From Blastocatellia bacterium (lineage in GTDB: Bacteria; Acidobacteriota; Blastocatellia; HR10), in the NCBI GenBank assembly GCA_025055075.1, contig JANWYV010000053.1, positions 62,001 through 126,000 on the forward strand: 64,000 nt of DNA, given 5' to 3'. The notes below the pieces were generated by a model. That model did no database searches and had not been told where the DNA came from. It saw nothing but the letters and a program-made list of their open reading frames with translations. This document shows positions 45,822 through 54,532 of the stretch, in pieces (the first letter of the stretch is position 1; the number at the start of each line of letters is the position of its first letter). Made by a program: the position numbers and the translations under genes.

Positions 45822-47006
45822 TCAGATCATGCGTCCGTAGGAGAAGACCAGGCGTAATCCCAGCTTACGCGCATGCTCCTGCACTTCCGGACGAGCGCGC
45901 CGGCAGAAGCAGACGGGGAAGATCTCACCAATGAGATGCTTCCTGGCTCGTTCCACCAGCTTCGCGAACCGCTCGACCTCGCGGATCGTGAGGTTGTATT
46001 TGGCTTCGCCCACGATCCAGATCACTCGGCCCGGACGCGCCGGATCCGTCGCCCGGCCGAAGACGTTGATCTCCTCCACCCGATCGTTCCACCGCTGCCA
46101 TGTACGCTCCAAGGGCCCTACGTCCCATCCGAACTCGCGCTTCAGGACGTCGTGCAAGACAATATAAGCAAGGTCTTCGAGGTCTGCTCCGAGTGTCTCG
46201 CTCAATCCTCCGACTTGCTTGGCCAGATGCCGCAGTTCCTTTTGCATACGGGCTTGCTCTTCGGCAAGCGCTTTCATCGCTTCCCGCAACTCAGCCTGTC
46301 CCCGCGCCAATTCCGCCGTGAGCTCTTCCAGCCGTCCTACGCGTTCTTCGGTGCGTGCTTGAGCCTCAGCCAACTGTTGAACGATGGCTTCCAATCGCCC
46401 CATCCGTTCTTCCGCCCGCGCTTGCGCTTGAGCTAACTCCTGTACAATGGCCTCCAATCGTCCCACGCGCTCTTCGGTGCGGGCTTGAGCTTGGGCGAGT
46501 TGCTTGACGATGGCCTCCAATCGGGCGACCCGCTCTTCAGTTCGGACTTGAGCTTGGGCGAGCTGCTCGATGGCGGTCTCCAATCGTCCCACGCGCTCTT
46601 CGGTGCGGGCTTGAGCTTGAGCGAGTTGCTCGACGATGGCCTCCAATCGGGCGACCCGCTCCTCGGTGCGGGCTTGAGCTTGGGCGAGCTGCTCGATGAT
46701 ACCCACGAGCTGCTCCGCTGCGTGAGCCAATCGTTCGATGACGATCTCCGACTGCTCCACGCGTCCTTCCGTTCGAGCTTGCGCCTCGGTCAATTGAGCG
46801 AGAACGCCCTGGGTTCGCTCAAGAAGTGTAATGACTCCCTCGACGGCTTCGCGCAGAGCGTGAAGTGATTCAGAGAGCGCTCGCTCCGCTTCCCGTGCGA
46901 TGAGCCGTTCGATCGTATCAATCAACATCTCGGCCGCGGCTGTCCCCATCGCTTCTTCGAGACGCTTTCGCAACTCTTCGCGTTCTTCTGGCCTCAGGGT
47001 CCCCAT
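45822..47006 (-). CDS. Coiled-coil repeat protein with C-terminal PD-(D/E)xK nuclease-like domain
   Basis: A 394-residue protein. Residues 1-104 are an acidic helix-rich region. Residues 105-230 are six 21-residue tandem repeats (EQLAQAQARTEERVGRLE type), giving a long charged coiled coil. The last ~120 residues (from about 275) include VLHDVLKREFGWDV, EEINVFGRATDP and VIWIVGEAKYNLTIREVERFAKLV. The E...GEAK spacing resembles the E-x-K core of PD-(D/E)xK nuclease-like domains (DUF3782-type). The function is unknown; a DNA-processing or structural role is a guess. A 16-bp gap separates it from the methyltransferase gene. Confidence 0.68.
   Translation of the reverse strand: MGTLRPEEREELRKRLEEAMGTAAAEMLIDTIERLIAREAERALSESLHALREAVEGVITLLERTQGVLAQLTEAQARTEGRVEQSEIVIERLAHAAEQLVGIIEQLAQAQARTEERVARLEAIVEQLAQAQARTEERVGRLETAIEQLAQAQVRTEERVARLEAIVKQLAQAQARTEERVGRLEAIVQELAQAQARAEERMGRLEAIVQQLAEAQARTEERVGRLEELTAELARGQAELREAMKALAEEQARMQKELRHLAKQVGGLSETLGADLEDLAYIVLHDVLKREFGWDVGPLERTWQRWNDRVEEINVFGRATDPARPGRVIWIVGEAKYNLTIREVERFAKLVERARKHLIGEIFPVCFCRRARPEVQEHARKLGLRLVFSYGRMI
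46317..46694 (-). repeat. Six in-frame 63-bp tandem repeats
   Basis: Six consecutive units of 63 bp each encode the 21-residue coiled-coil repeat of the gene at 45822-47006. Units are near-identical at nucleotide level for long stretches (recurring TCTTCGGTGCGGGCTTGAGC), suggesting recent expansion and likely copy-number variation. Confidence 0.85.
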
Positions 47007-47085
47007 CCGTCTCCTCCTCTTTGGGGGATTTTATCATGTCGTGTTCGGGCTCGCCATCATGCCCACGCAGCAGAAGAATGGAGAG

Positions 47086-47922
47086 TCACTCGTTAAAAGC
47101 ATATCCGCTCAAGATCAGGAAGGCCCCGATGGCATTGTAAATCAGGTGCGTGACCACGCATGGCAACAGTTGTCCCGTGTAGGCTCGAATCAGCGTGATG
47201 ACGAAGCTGAGCACGGTCACGGCGACCAAGATGAGCGTGCTGGCGCTATACTGTGGATAATGCACGACAGCGAACAGAATCGTAACGAACGCGATGGCGC
47301 GCGGACGTCCCAGGCGAACCTGGAGCGCCGGGTAAAGGACGCCACGATAAACCAATTCCTCCACAAGGGGAGCCGTCCCCACGGCCAGAAGAGCGATGAC
47401 CACGCGCACATGGGGTGAGATTTGCAGCAGGCGATCGAAGGCCGTCTCCCGCGAAGGCAATAGCAGCGAGAGCGCGAAAATGAATCCATAGAGACCTCCG
47501 ACCGTCAGCACGACGTGACGAAAGCGAAATCGTGGATGCCAGCCCCAACCGAGCGTCCGGAGGAAGGGTCGGCGTCGCCCTTGGGTGACGACAACCCAGC
47601 CGATCAATAGCGTGAGCAGATGAGCGAAGAAGAGCATGGAGACTTGGACGAGCGTTCCTTCCGGGCCATGCAGGCGGTCCAAGTCCGCTGGCGAATAGCC
47701 GCGCGCCGTCGCCCAGAAGAAGACCCCGAGGGCCGGAAGGAGCGTGATCGCGAAGATGAAGAAGATCCAGAGCGCGAGTGCGGCTGCGAGTCCCCAGGGG
47801 AGAGGTTCCGAGGGGGAATGAGGCGGTTGCGCCTCACGCTGCAGGCAGATCGGGCAAAGCGTTTCCGCCTCGGCCTGAGCGAGAGGCCGTCCACAAAGAG
47901 CGCAAACCCGTGCCTCCATCAT
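47086..47922 (-). CDS. CPBP-family intramembrane metalloprotease with N-terminal zinc ribbon
   Basis: A 278-residue membrane protein. An N-terminal zinc ribbon (C-A-L-C-G ... C-P-I-C-L) is followed by seven or so membrane segments. The CPBP/CAAX abortive-infection-type motifs are visible: EELVYRGVLYPALQ (EExxxR) and FAVVHYPQ (FxxxH), then LPCVVTHLIYNAIG. The family includes CAAX proteases and bacteriocin-immunity-type proteins. The substrate is unknown. It is upstream of the coiled-coil nuclease-like gene on the same strand. Confidence 0.85.
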   Translation of the reverse strand: MMEARVCALCGRPLAQAEAETLCPICLQREAQPPHSPSEPLPWGLAAALALWIFFIFAITLLPALGVFFWATARGYSPADLDRLHGPEGTLVQVSMLFFAHLLTLLIGWVVVTQGRRRPFLRTLGWGWHPRFRFRHVVLTVGGLYGFIFALSLLLPSRETAFDRLLQISPHVRVVIALLAVGTAPLVEELVYRGVLYPALQVRLGRPRAIAFVTILFAVVHYPQYSASTLILVAVTVLSFVITLIRAYTGQLLPCVVTHLIYNAIGAFLILSGYAFNE

Positions 47923-48038
47923 CTTCGTGAACGAAGCTAAATCTTAGACGGGAAGGCCTGCAGCTTCAAGAAGACGGCGCTTCGGGCCAGCATCCACGAG
48001 CCCGCAAGCCGATCCCTTAGGGGGCTTGGCAAGAGGGA

Positions 48039-48764
48039 TCAGTAAATTCGCGGGATGAGGCGTGCCGTTCGGCGTTTGTATGCGGCATATTCTGGGAACG
48101 TACTTTCCAGGATCTGCTCTTCATACCGCATGCGCATGAGTTGGGCGAAAAGGAAGAGGACAAATAGCAACAGCGCGAACCCGGAGAATGCCTGCAAGAT
48201 CAAGCCGAATCCGGCGAGGATCTCGCCGAGATACATCGGATGCCGGACAATGCCGTAAGGACCGCACGTAACGAGTCTCCGCGCCTCGGGGAAGATACTG
48301 AAGGAGCGTCCGAGCGCGAGGAGGGCCGCGATGGTGATGGCGCTGCCGGAAACCATCAAGATCGTGGCGCCCATCGTTTGGAGCAGCGTCGGCTCGGTAT
48401 TCGGGAAAACCGCGATGAACGTCAGGAGGAAAGAACCGAACAAAGCCATCAGGCGAGGTCGCACACCTGCGCTCTTCCGGATCGGTTGCGGGCGCGAGAT
48501 GAAGAGCACGGTGATGAGCAGCAAGAAGAAGATGACCGAGAGGTGATAAGCGATCTGCGCGAGCGCGGTCGCTCGAGCGAGCGCTCCAGCATCGCTCGGC
48601 GGAAGAGGGAAGAGATTCGGGAGCTTCAATAGGCGCGCCAGCGCGACCGTGAGGAAGAAGGTCGCCGGGAGTATCCGCGTGATCAACAGGATCCGCACCC
48701 CCTCGTCCAAAGGGCCAAGGGGCGCCACGCGCGTGGGCATCGAGGAGGTTGGAGGCGAGCTCAT
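48039..48764 (-). CDS. Isoprenylcysteine carboxyl methyltransferase family membrane protein
   Basis: A 241-residue integral membrane protein with about five helices. The ICMT/PEMT motif is CGPYGIVRHPMYLGEILAGFG near residue 160; the conserved Arg-His-Pro and the following E are the SAM-binding segment of this family. The late EEQILESTFPEYAAYKRRT is also typical. It could methylate a lipid or quinone. The start overlaps the histidine kinase stop (ATGA), so the pair is one transcription unit. Confidence 0.82.
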   Translation of the reverse strand: MSSPPTSSMPTRVAPLGPLDEGVRILLITRILPATFFLTVALARLLKLPNLFPLPPSDAGALARATALAQIAYHLSVIFFLLLITVLFISRPQPIRKSAGVRPRLMALFGSFLLTFIAVFPNTEPTLLQTMGATILMVSGSAITIAALLALGRSFSIFPEARRLVTCGPYGIVRHPMYLGEILAGFGLILQAFSGFALLLFVLFLFAQLMRMRYEEQILESTFPEYAAYKRRTARLIPRIY

Positions 48765-50119
48765 AGTGGGAGAAAGATCGTCACAGTCGTCCCTTTGCCC
48801 GGGCTGTTTTGAACGGTGATCTCCCCGTTGTGCGCTTCGATGATACGGCGCGCCGAAGCCAGTCCGAGACCAGTTCCGAAAGGCTTCGTCGTGAAAAATG
48901 GGTCGAAAAGCCTCTCCATATTGCCGGAAGCGATACCTACACCGGAATCGCGGATGGCGATGCGCACGAATCGTTGGTGTGAACGGTGGGGAATCTCACC
49001 GAGATCGGTAGTGACGACGAGCTCCCCCGCTTCGGGCATCGCTTGCACCGCGTTGAGCAGGAGGTTCCACAGGACTTCCTTGATCAAGTCGGGATCGACG
49101 GAGCACAACGTGACGGACGGGGAGAATTCCTTACGGATGCGGATGCGCGGATTAAACTGCGGGTCTTTCTGAAGCAGATCGAGCGCTTGCTCGATCACAT
49201 CATGAATAGGGGTGAGGACGGGCTCCGGATCCGGCATGCGCGCGTAGGTCAGGACCTGTCGAGTGAAATCGTTCAAGCGCTGCGCTTCCGAAGAGATGAG
49301 CCGCAAGAGCTCGCGCTCGTTCTCGTCGGCGTGGGGGCGGAGTTGCAACAACAGTTCTGCTGCGTTAGCGATCGCGCCCAAGGGATTTCGAATCTCATGG
49401 GCGAGGATCGCGGTCATCTGGCCGATGTTCGAAAGCTGGTGCGCTTGCATCAGCTTCCGTTCCGTTATCATGAGCCGTCCCCTGAGCTTCTCCACTTCGC
49501 GCGTCAACTCCTGAATGCGCGCTTCGTAGGCCTCTTCTTTTTTATGGGCATCGGTCTTGTCGAAGAAAGCCGTCACGACGCCGATGATCTCGCCCGCATA
49601 GCCGCGCAGAGGCGCTGCCCACCCGATTAGCAGCCGTCGTTCGCCTTCGGGCGTCAGAGCGCGCAGATCCTCAACGAGGACGGGCGCACCGCTTTTGACG
49701 GCCCGCAAGGAGGGGAACCATTCGGTAGGATAGATGCCGATGTCCGGGTGGTAGAAGCCATAGAAGTCCGTGCAGTTGAAAAGCGTCGAACGCGGCTCCA
49801 ACCGTCGGCCGAGCAATTCTTGTAAAGCGCGGTTCATTGAACGAATCCTCCCCGACGGCCATTCGGCGATCCAAACGGGAATGGGAAAATCACTCATGAG
49901 GGCGTCCAGACCACTGAGCAACAACTCGTTCGCCTGATAATGGACATGCGAGCGATCTGTGGGCTGCTCCCCCTCTTTCTGTGTTTCTGAATCCGAACGG
50001 TGTTGGAGCAATTCCTCCTTGAAGAACGATCTCCCAGCAAGGAGAAGGAAGGGCACCAGTGCCCAGAGGCCCTGACCCGCGTTCCCCAGCAAGAGACACC
50101 CCTCTTGTGCGATGCTCAT
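48761..50119 (-). CDS. PAS-domain sensor histidine kinase
   Basis: A 452-residue kinase. A short hydrophobic N-terminal segment (LWALVPFLLLAG) gives one possible membrane helix. A PAS domain follows (about 90-210: IPVWIAEWPSGRIRSMNRALQEL). Then come a coiled coil, the H-box (TAILAHEIRNPLGAIANAAELL), and an ATPase domain with the N-box LLNAVQAM, DSGVGIAS and GLGLASARRIIEAHNG motifs. It resembles NtrB-type kinases. No response regulator is adjacent; the receiver domain in the BY-kinase 12 kb away is a possible but unproven partner. Confidence 0.92.
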   Translation of the reverse strand: MSIAQEGCLLLGNAGQGLWALVPFLLLAGRSFFKEELLQHRSDSETQKEGEQPTDRSHVHYQANELLLSGLDALMSDFPIPVWIAEWPSGRIRSMNRALQELLGRRLEPRSTLFNCTDFYGFYHPDIGIYPTEWFPSLRAVKSGAPVLVEDLRALTPEGERRLLIGWAAPLRGYAGEIIGVVTAFFDKTDAHKKEEAYEARIQELTREVEKLRGRLMITERKLMQAHQLSNIGQMTAILAHEIRNPLGAIANAAELLLQLRPHADENERELLRLISSEAQRLNDFTRQVLTYARMPDPEPVLTPIHDVIEQALDLLQKDPQFNPRIRIRKEFSPSVTLCSVDPDLIKEVLWNLLLNAVQAMPEAGELVVTTDLGEIPHRSHQRFVRIAIRDSGVGIASGNMERLFDPFFTTKPFGTGLGLASARRIIEAHNGEITVQNSPGKGTTVTIFLPL

Positions 50120-50394
50120 CCCCCATCCTCCCCACTGTAAGCTCCGCGGCTCTCAACGGCTATTTGGCCCTATTTTCTCCTTCCCGTCAATGCGGCGAAT
50201 GCCGTATTTTCGATAAGGCGAGCATCCGATGGTAAAGCTCACGCGCGTTGTGGGGACGTCTCGATAGGCTTACTCGACGAAGGGCCAGAGCTGAGCTAAG
50301 ATTGAGGGGGTTTTCCCGTAGCCCTTGCGCGTTGGGAGCGCGCAAGAGAAAACTCGGCCTTTTCGCACATGCGGAAGGGAGGAAGGAAGGACTT

Positions 50395-51582
50395 ATGGGA
50401 AATCAACGACGTGATGTGGTCATCGTCGGAGCAGCGCGCACACCGATCGGCTCGTTTCTGGGAGCGCTCAGCGGGCTATCGGCGCCAAGGCTCGGAGCCG
50501 TAGCCATTCGCGAAGCGTTGCATCGCGCCAGCGTGGCGCCAGACCTGGTGGACGAAGTCATCATGGGGAATGTGCTTCAGGCAGGTGTTGGGCAAGCGCC
50601 TGCGCGACAGGCCGCGCTCTTCGCTGGATTGCCAACCAAGGTCGAGTGTCTGACGATTAACAAGGTCTGCGGATCCGGGTTGAAAGCCGTGATGCTCGCT
50701 GAACAAGCGATCGCTCTTGGTGATGCGGAGATCATCGTCGCCGGGGGAATGGAGAGCATGAGTAATGCCCCGTATCTTTTGGAGCGCGCGCGCACGGGCT
50801 ATCGGCTCGGACATGGAGAGATCGTGGACAGCATGATCAAGGACGGGCTTTGGGACGTCTACAATGACTTCCACATGGGAAACGCCGGAGAGTTATGTGC
50901 GCGTCGGCTCAATATCTCCCGCGAGGAGCAAGATGAGTATGCCGCCGAGAGTTATCGGCGCGCATTGCGGGCTCAGGAGCAAGGACTCTTGGCCGAAGAG
51001 ATCGTACCCATCGAAGTCCCACAGGCGAAGGGGGGGACAGTCTTGGTGACGGAGGACGAAGAGCCCAAGCGCGCGAACTTCGAGAAGATGAAGACGCTCA
51101 AGCCCGCGTTTGAGCCGGAGGGGACGATCACTCCCGCCAATGCTTCGAAGATCAACGATGGTGCGGCAGCCGTCGTCCTCATGTCGTACGAGCGAGCAAA
51201 CGCCATGGGCGTGACCCCACTGGCGCGCATCGTAACGGCGGTCGCTGCGGCGCGTCAGCCAGAGGAGTTCACAGTCGCTCCGGTGGATGCGATTCAGAAG
51301 GTCTTGAAGAGGGCGGGGCTCTCGCTCTCGGATATTGATTTGTTCGAGATCAACGAGGCGTTCGCAGTGGTGGCGTTGGCGGCGATCCGGCTGTTGGAGC
51401 TGGATCCGAAGAAGGTGAACGTCAACGGAGGGGCGGTCGCCTTCGGCCATCCGATTGGCGCTAGCGGCGCGCGATTGCTCACGACGCTTCTCTACGAGAT
51501 GAAGCGGCGCCAGGCCCGTCGGGGCTTGGTCACGCTCTGCATCGGAGGAGGAGAAGCCGTCGCCATGGTCGTGGAGCGGTAA
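50395..51582 (+). CDS. Acetyl-CoA C-acetyltransferase (thiolase)
   Basis: A 395-residue thiolase. The nucleophile Cys92 lies in NKVCGSGLKAVMLAEQAI, NVNGGAVAFGHPIGASGARLL carries the catalytic His, and CIGGGEAVAM carries the second Cys. It has the start ATG 50395 with GGAAGGAAGG upstream. It condenses or cleaves acetoacetyl-CoA; whether it works in ketone-body, isoprenoid or beta-oxidation metabolism is not shown by context. It is divergent from the histidine kinase, with a 275-bp gap in which I found no clear promoter. Confidence 0.93.
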   Translation: MGNQRRDVVIVGAARTPIGSFLGALSGLSAPRLGAVAIREALHRASVAPDLVDEVIMGNVLQAGVGQAPARQAALFAGLPTKVECLTINKVCGSGLKAVMLAEQAIALGDAEIIVAGGMESMSNAPYLLERARTGYRLGHGEIVDSMIKDGLWDVYNDFHMGNAGELCARRLNISREEQDEYAAESYRRALRAQEQGLLAEEIVPIEVPQAKGGTVLVTEDEEPKRANFEKMKTLKPAFEPEGTITPANASKINDGAAAVVLMSYERANAMGVTPLARIVTAVAAARQPEEFTVAPVDAIQKVLKRAGLSLSDIDLFEINEAFAVVALAAIRLLELDPKKVNVNGGAVAFGHPIGASGARLLTTLLYEMKRRQARRGLVTLCIGGGEAVAMVVER

Positions 51583-51589
51583 CCATTCC

Positions 51590-52627
51590 GTGGTGTGCGA
51601 CGAGCGGTGTGACCTTCAGACGGAAATCGTGCGCGTCACGCCCGATGCGCCGGAACCGGAGGCCATTGCGCGGGCAGCGGCCGTGTTGCGACGTGGGGGG
51701 CTTGTGGCCTTCCCGACGGAGACGGTTTACGGGCTTGGAGCGGATGCGTTGAATCCTCGGGCGGTCGCGCGCATCTTCGCCGTCAAGGGGCGTCCGGCCG
51801 ATAATCCGCTCATCGTGCACATCGCGTGGAAGGAGCAGCTTCATGAGGTCGCGCGTGCGATCCCAGAGTCCGCATGGCACTTGGCTGAGCGTTTCTGGCC
51901 CGGCCCGCTGACGCTCGTCCTACCGCGGCAGGAGCAGGTGCCCTTGGAGACGACGGGAGGATTGGAGACGGTCGCCGTGCGCATGCCTGATAGCGCGATC
52001 GCGCTCGCACTCATTCGCGCTTTGGGACGTCCGATCGCCGCACCGAGCGCAAATCTCTCTGGGCGTCCGAGCCCGACGGCCGCCGAGCACGTCTATGAGG
52101 ACTTGCATGGGCGCATCGAGCTGATCCTCGACGGCGGCCCGACGCGGATCGGCGTCGAATCAACAGTCTTGGACCTGACGACGATTCCGCCGACCATTCT
52201 TCGTCCGGGAGGGGTATCCCCTGAACAGCTTCGACCAATCCTCGGCGAGGTTCGGTTGGGCGCCGAAGCCACGGAAGCACGACGCTCGCCCGGCACACGG
52301 TATCGGCATTATCGTCCGCGTGCCGAAGTGATCCTTATCGAGCGGTGGGAGGAAGCGAAACATCGGCCGCTTGTTGAGCGATTGGCCGCGAGCGTGCGTC
52401 GTCTCGGATACATCGGACGCGATCGCGGGCTCTCGTTCGGAGATGTCGAGGTCCGGCTCGTGGAACTGCCGCCCGACCCACAAGAGTACGCGCGGCGGTT
52501 GTTCGCGATCTTTCGCGAGATGGACCAATGCGGGACGGAGCTGATCATCGTCGAGGGAATTGAAGAGACGGATTTGGGCCTCGCCGTAATGGATCGGCTC
52601 CGTCGCGCGGCCTCACGCGTTCTGTAG
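51590..52627 (+). CDS. tsaC: L-threonylcarbamoyladenylate synthase (Sua5/TsaC type)
   Basis: A 345-residue protein making threonylcarbamoyl-AMP for t6A37 tRNA modification. The YrdC domain is seen as LVAFPTETVYGLGADAL, AVKGRPADNPLIVHI and GRPIAAPSANLSGRPSPT. A C-terminal Sua5 domain follows (from about 200: RSPGTRYRHYRPRAEVILI), making it the two-domain Sua5 form. GTG 51590 is 7 nt after the thiolase stop. Confidence 0.92.
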   Translation: MVCDERCDLQTEIVRVTPDAPEPEAIARAAAVLRRGGLVAFPTETVYGLGADALNPRAVARIFAVKGRPADNPLIVHIAWKEQLHEVARAIPESAWHLAERFWPGPLTLVLPRQEQVPLETTGGLETVAVRMPDSAIALALIRALGRPIAAPSANLSGRPSPTAAEHVYEDLHGRIELILDGGPTRIGVESTVLDLTTIPPTILRPGGVSPEQLRPILGEVRLGAEATEARRSPGTRYRHYRPRAEVILIERWEEAKHRPLVERLAASVRRLGYIGRDRGLSFGDVEVRLVELPPDPQEYARRLFAIFREMDQCGTELIIVEGIEETDLGLAVMDRLRRAASRVL

Positions 52628-52740
52628 AAAGCAAGCCAACGACCAATCCGTTCGATGCTTCTAATGGGCGTTTGGGGCCTCGATGGTCTCAAGTCGCTGC
52701 GAGATCCAGGCGAATCAGGTGAGGAGGATTTGGCGAGGTC

Positions 52741-53190
52741 ATGTGGAAGAAGGTGCTCCGCTTCGTCCGTCGTGCGCTTCGGAGTCGAGCCTCCCCTCGG
52801 GAGATCGCCGGAGGCTTAGCGCTCGGTCTGGTCATTAACTTCACACCGACGCTGGGCTTTCAAATTCCTCTCGCGATCTCGCTCTCGACGCTCTTTCGCG
52901 TCAATTCGCTGGCGGCGCTTGCGGGAATTCAGATCACGAACCCGCTGACGGCGCCGTTCGTCTATACGATGACCTATCGCGTTGGGACGTGGCTCCTCGG
53001 TCAGCGCAATCACCGTTTTGAGTGGCGGGAGCTGGACGCTATGGATCTGATACGGGCGGGAGCAGCGCTTTGGGCCGGGGGATTAGTCGTGGGCGGGGCG
53101 TTCGCTCTGCTGGCCTACTTTGCCGTGCTCTGGTTCCTCACCCGATGGCGCACGCGACGCGCGCTGCAGGAGAGCGGGAGCATTGGATGA
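52741..53190 (+). CDS. DUF2062 membrane protein
   Basis: A 149-residue protein with the DUF2062 signature SPREIAGGLALGLVINFTPTLGFQIPLAISLSTLFRVN and two to three helices, including a C-terminal GGLVVGGAFALLAYFAVLW. The family is of unknown function and often lies near lipid A or glycosyltransferase genes. ATG 52741 has GTGAGGAGG within 15 nt upstream. It is convergent with the aminotransferase gene. Confidence 0.83.
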   Translation: MWKKVLRFVRRALRSRASPREIAGGLALGLVINFTPTLGFQIPLAISLSTLFRVNSLAALAGIQITNPLTAPFVYTMTYRVGTWLLGQRNHRFEWRELDAMDLIRAGAALWAGGLVVGGAFALLAYFAVLWFLTRWRTRRALQESGSIG

Positions 53191-53251
53191 ACCCTGTGTC
53201 GCGCCTTCTCCCTCCTGCGGGATCGTGCAAAGGCGTCCTTGTTCAGGATCT

Positions 53252-54520
53252 TCACCTCAGCGCGCGAGAGAGCACGCGGAAGAATGTTGCGATCTCCGCC
53301 GGTTGCGTGAAGATATGCGTGGAGATGCGAAGACGCGGCCCTCCTCCTCCCACGCGGATGCGATGCTCGGCGAGTGCTCGGCGCGCGCGTTCGGCCTCCG
53401 CTTCGCCGAATTCGACCGTTGTCATCGCTCCCCATAACTCCGGGTGATCCGGGGTGAGCAGTTTCGCTTGCGGGAGACGTTGAAACCCCTCATACACAAG
53501 ACGGGCCAACTGACGTTGTCGAGCGAAGATGCGTTCGGGCCCGATCTGCTGATGAAAGCGAAGGGCGGCCAACAGGCCTTTCAATAGAGAGAGATTGCAC
53601 GTCCCCAGGTTGCTGAAGCGATAGGCCTTCAGCGCCTTGTTGTTCCATTCGCCACTGGCAATGTTGACCCACAGGCGATCCTGAACGGTCTCGCGCAAAT
53701 AGAGAATGCCCGTGCCTTTGGGCGCGAGCAGCCACTTGTGCGGGCTCGTCCCATAGAAGTCACAGCCGAGCTCTCGCAAATTGAGGGGGAGTTGACCGAT
53801 CGCATGCGCTCCATCCACGACCGAAAGGATTCCTCGTTCGCGCGCCATGGCGCAGATCTCTTTTGCTGGGAGGACGAGCCCCGTTGTCGTCGTGATGTGG
53901 CTGAAGCTGACGACGCGCACTTCGGGCGTGAGCGCTCGATCGAAGAGTTCGAGGAGTTGCTCTTTGGATGCCGGCGGGAGCGGTAGCCTCACATATCGGA
54001 GCCGAATGCCAAAGCGCGCCTCCTTTTGCTGCCAACAGCAGAGGCCTCCCGGATGCTCCTGATCCGTCGTCACCACAACGTCCCCTCGGGCGAGGTCCAA
54101 GCCATTGCAGACTGTATTCATGGCTTCCGTCGCATTGCGCACCAAGGCGATCTCATCCCGGGAGACGCCCAGGAATCGAGCCATCTCCTCGCGCACCTCA
54201 CGAATGTGCTCATTCTCCCCGTAGCCCCACCACGGATAATCGGGCTCATTGAACGCCTCTGAGGTGAACAGATGCTCGGCGACGGCGCGGATCACCGGCA
54301 GTGGGCAAACGCCCAAAGAGCCGCAATTGAGATTGATGTGATTGGGATCGAGGAGAAACTGGCGTCGCATTTCCGCCCAGTACCATTCGGGATCGCGCTC
54401 ATAAAGCGCGTCCGAGGGGAGCGGCGGCGCTTCCACTCGCAGTAAGTGCATCGCTTGCTCCCACGAGAGGCCGAGCACGGCCGCCGCCATCGCCTGTTGC
54501 ATGAAATCGCGCCGCTTCAT
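53252..54520 (-). CDS. Class V aminotransferase with N-terminal Tat-type signal
   Basis: A 422-residue PLP enzyme of the isopenicillin-N-epimerase/cysteine desulfurase-like class V fold. The PLP Lys is in FYGTSPHKWLLAPKGTGILYL, and VVDGAHAIGQLPL, the D-x-A-H-x-x-G block, is preserved. The N-terminus MKRRDFMQQAMAAAVLGLSW has a twin-arginine signal pattern (RRDFMQ plus a hydrophobic stretch). Export of a PLP enzyme is unusual, though precedents exist. The substrate is unknown. It starts 12 bp after the nucleotidyltransferase gene, in the same orientation. Confidence 0.88.
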   Translation of the reverse strand: MKRRDFMQQAMAAAVLGLSWEQAMHLLRVEAPPLPSDALYERDPEWYWAEMRRQFLLDPNHINLNCGSLGVCPLPVIRAVAEHLFTSEAFNEPDYPWWGYGENEHIREVREEMARFLGVSRDEIALVRNATEAMNTVCNGLDLARGDVVVTTDQEHPGGLCCWQQKEARFGIRLRYVRLPLPPASKEQLLELFDRALTPEVRVVSFSHITTTTGLVLPAKEICAMARERGILSVVDGAHAIGQLPLNLRELGCDFYGTSPHKWLLAPKGTGILYLRETVQDRLWVNIASGEWNNKALKAYRFSNLGTCNLSLLKGLLAALRFHQQIGPERIFARQRQLARLVYEGFQRLPQAKLLTPDHPELWGAMTTVEFGEAEAERARRALAEHRIRVGGGGPRLRISTHIFTQPAEIATFFRVLSRALR

Positions 54521-54532
54521 AAGAAGCCTCCC

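Noticed and set aside
46317-46694. Possible CRISPR array because of regular repeats
   Set aside because: The repeats are 63 bp, contiguous and in frame with no unique spacers, and they encode a coiled coil.
50120-50394. Search for a tRNA or small RNA in the histidine kinase - thiolase gap
   Set aside because: No cloverleaf, T-loop consensus or strong hairpin was found.
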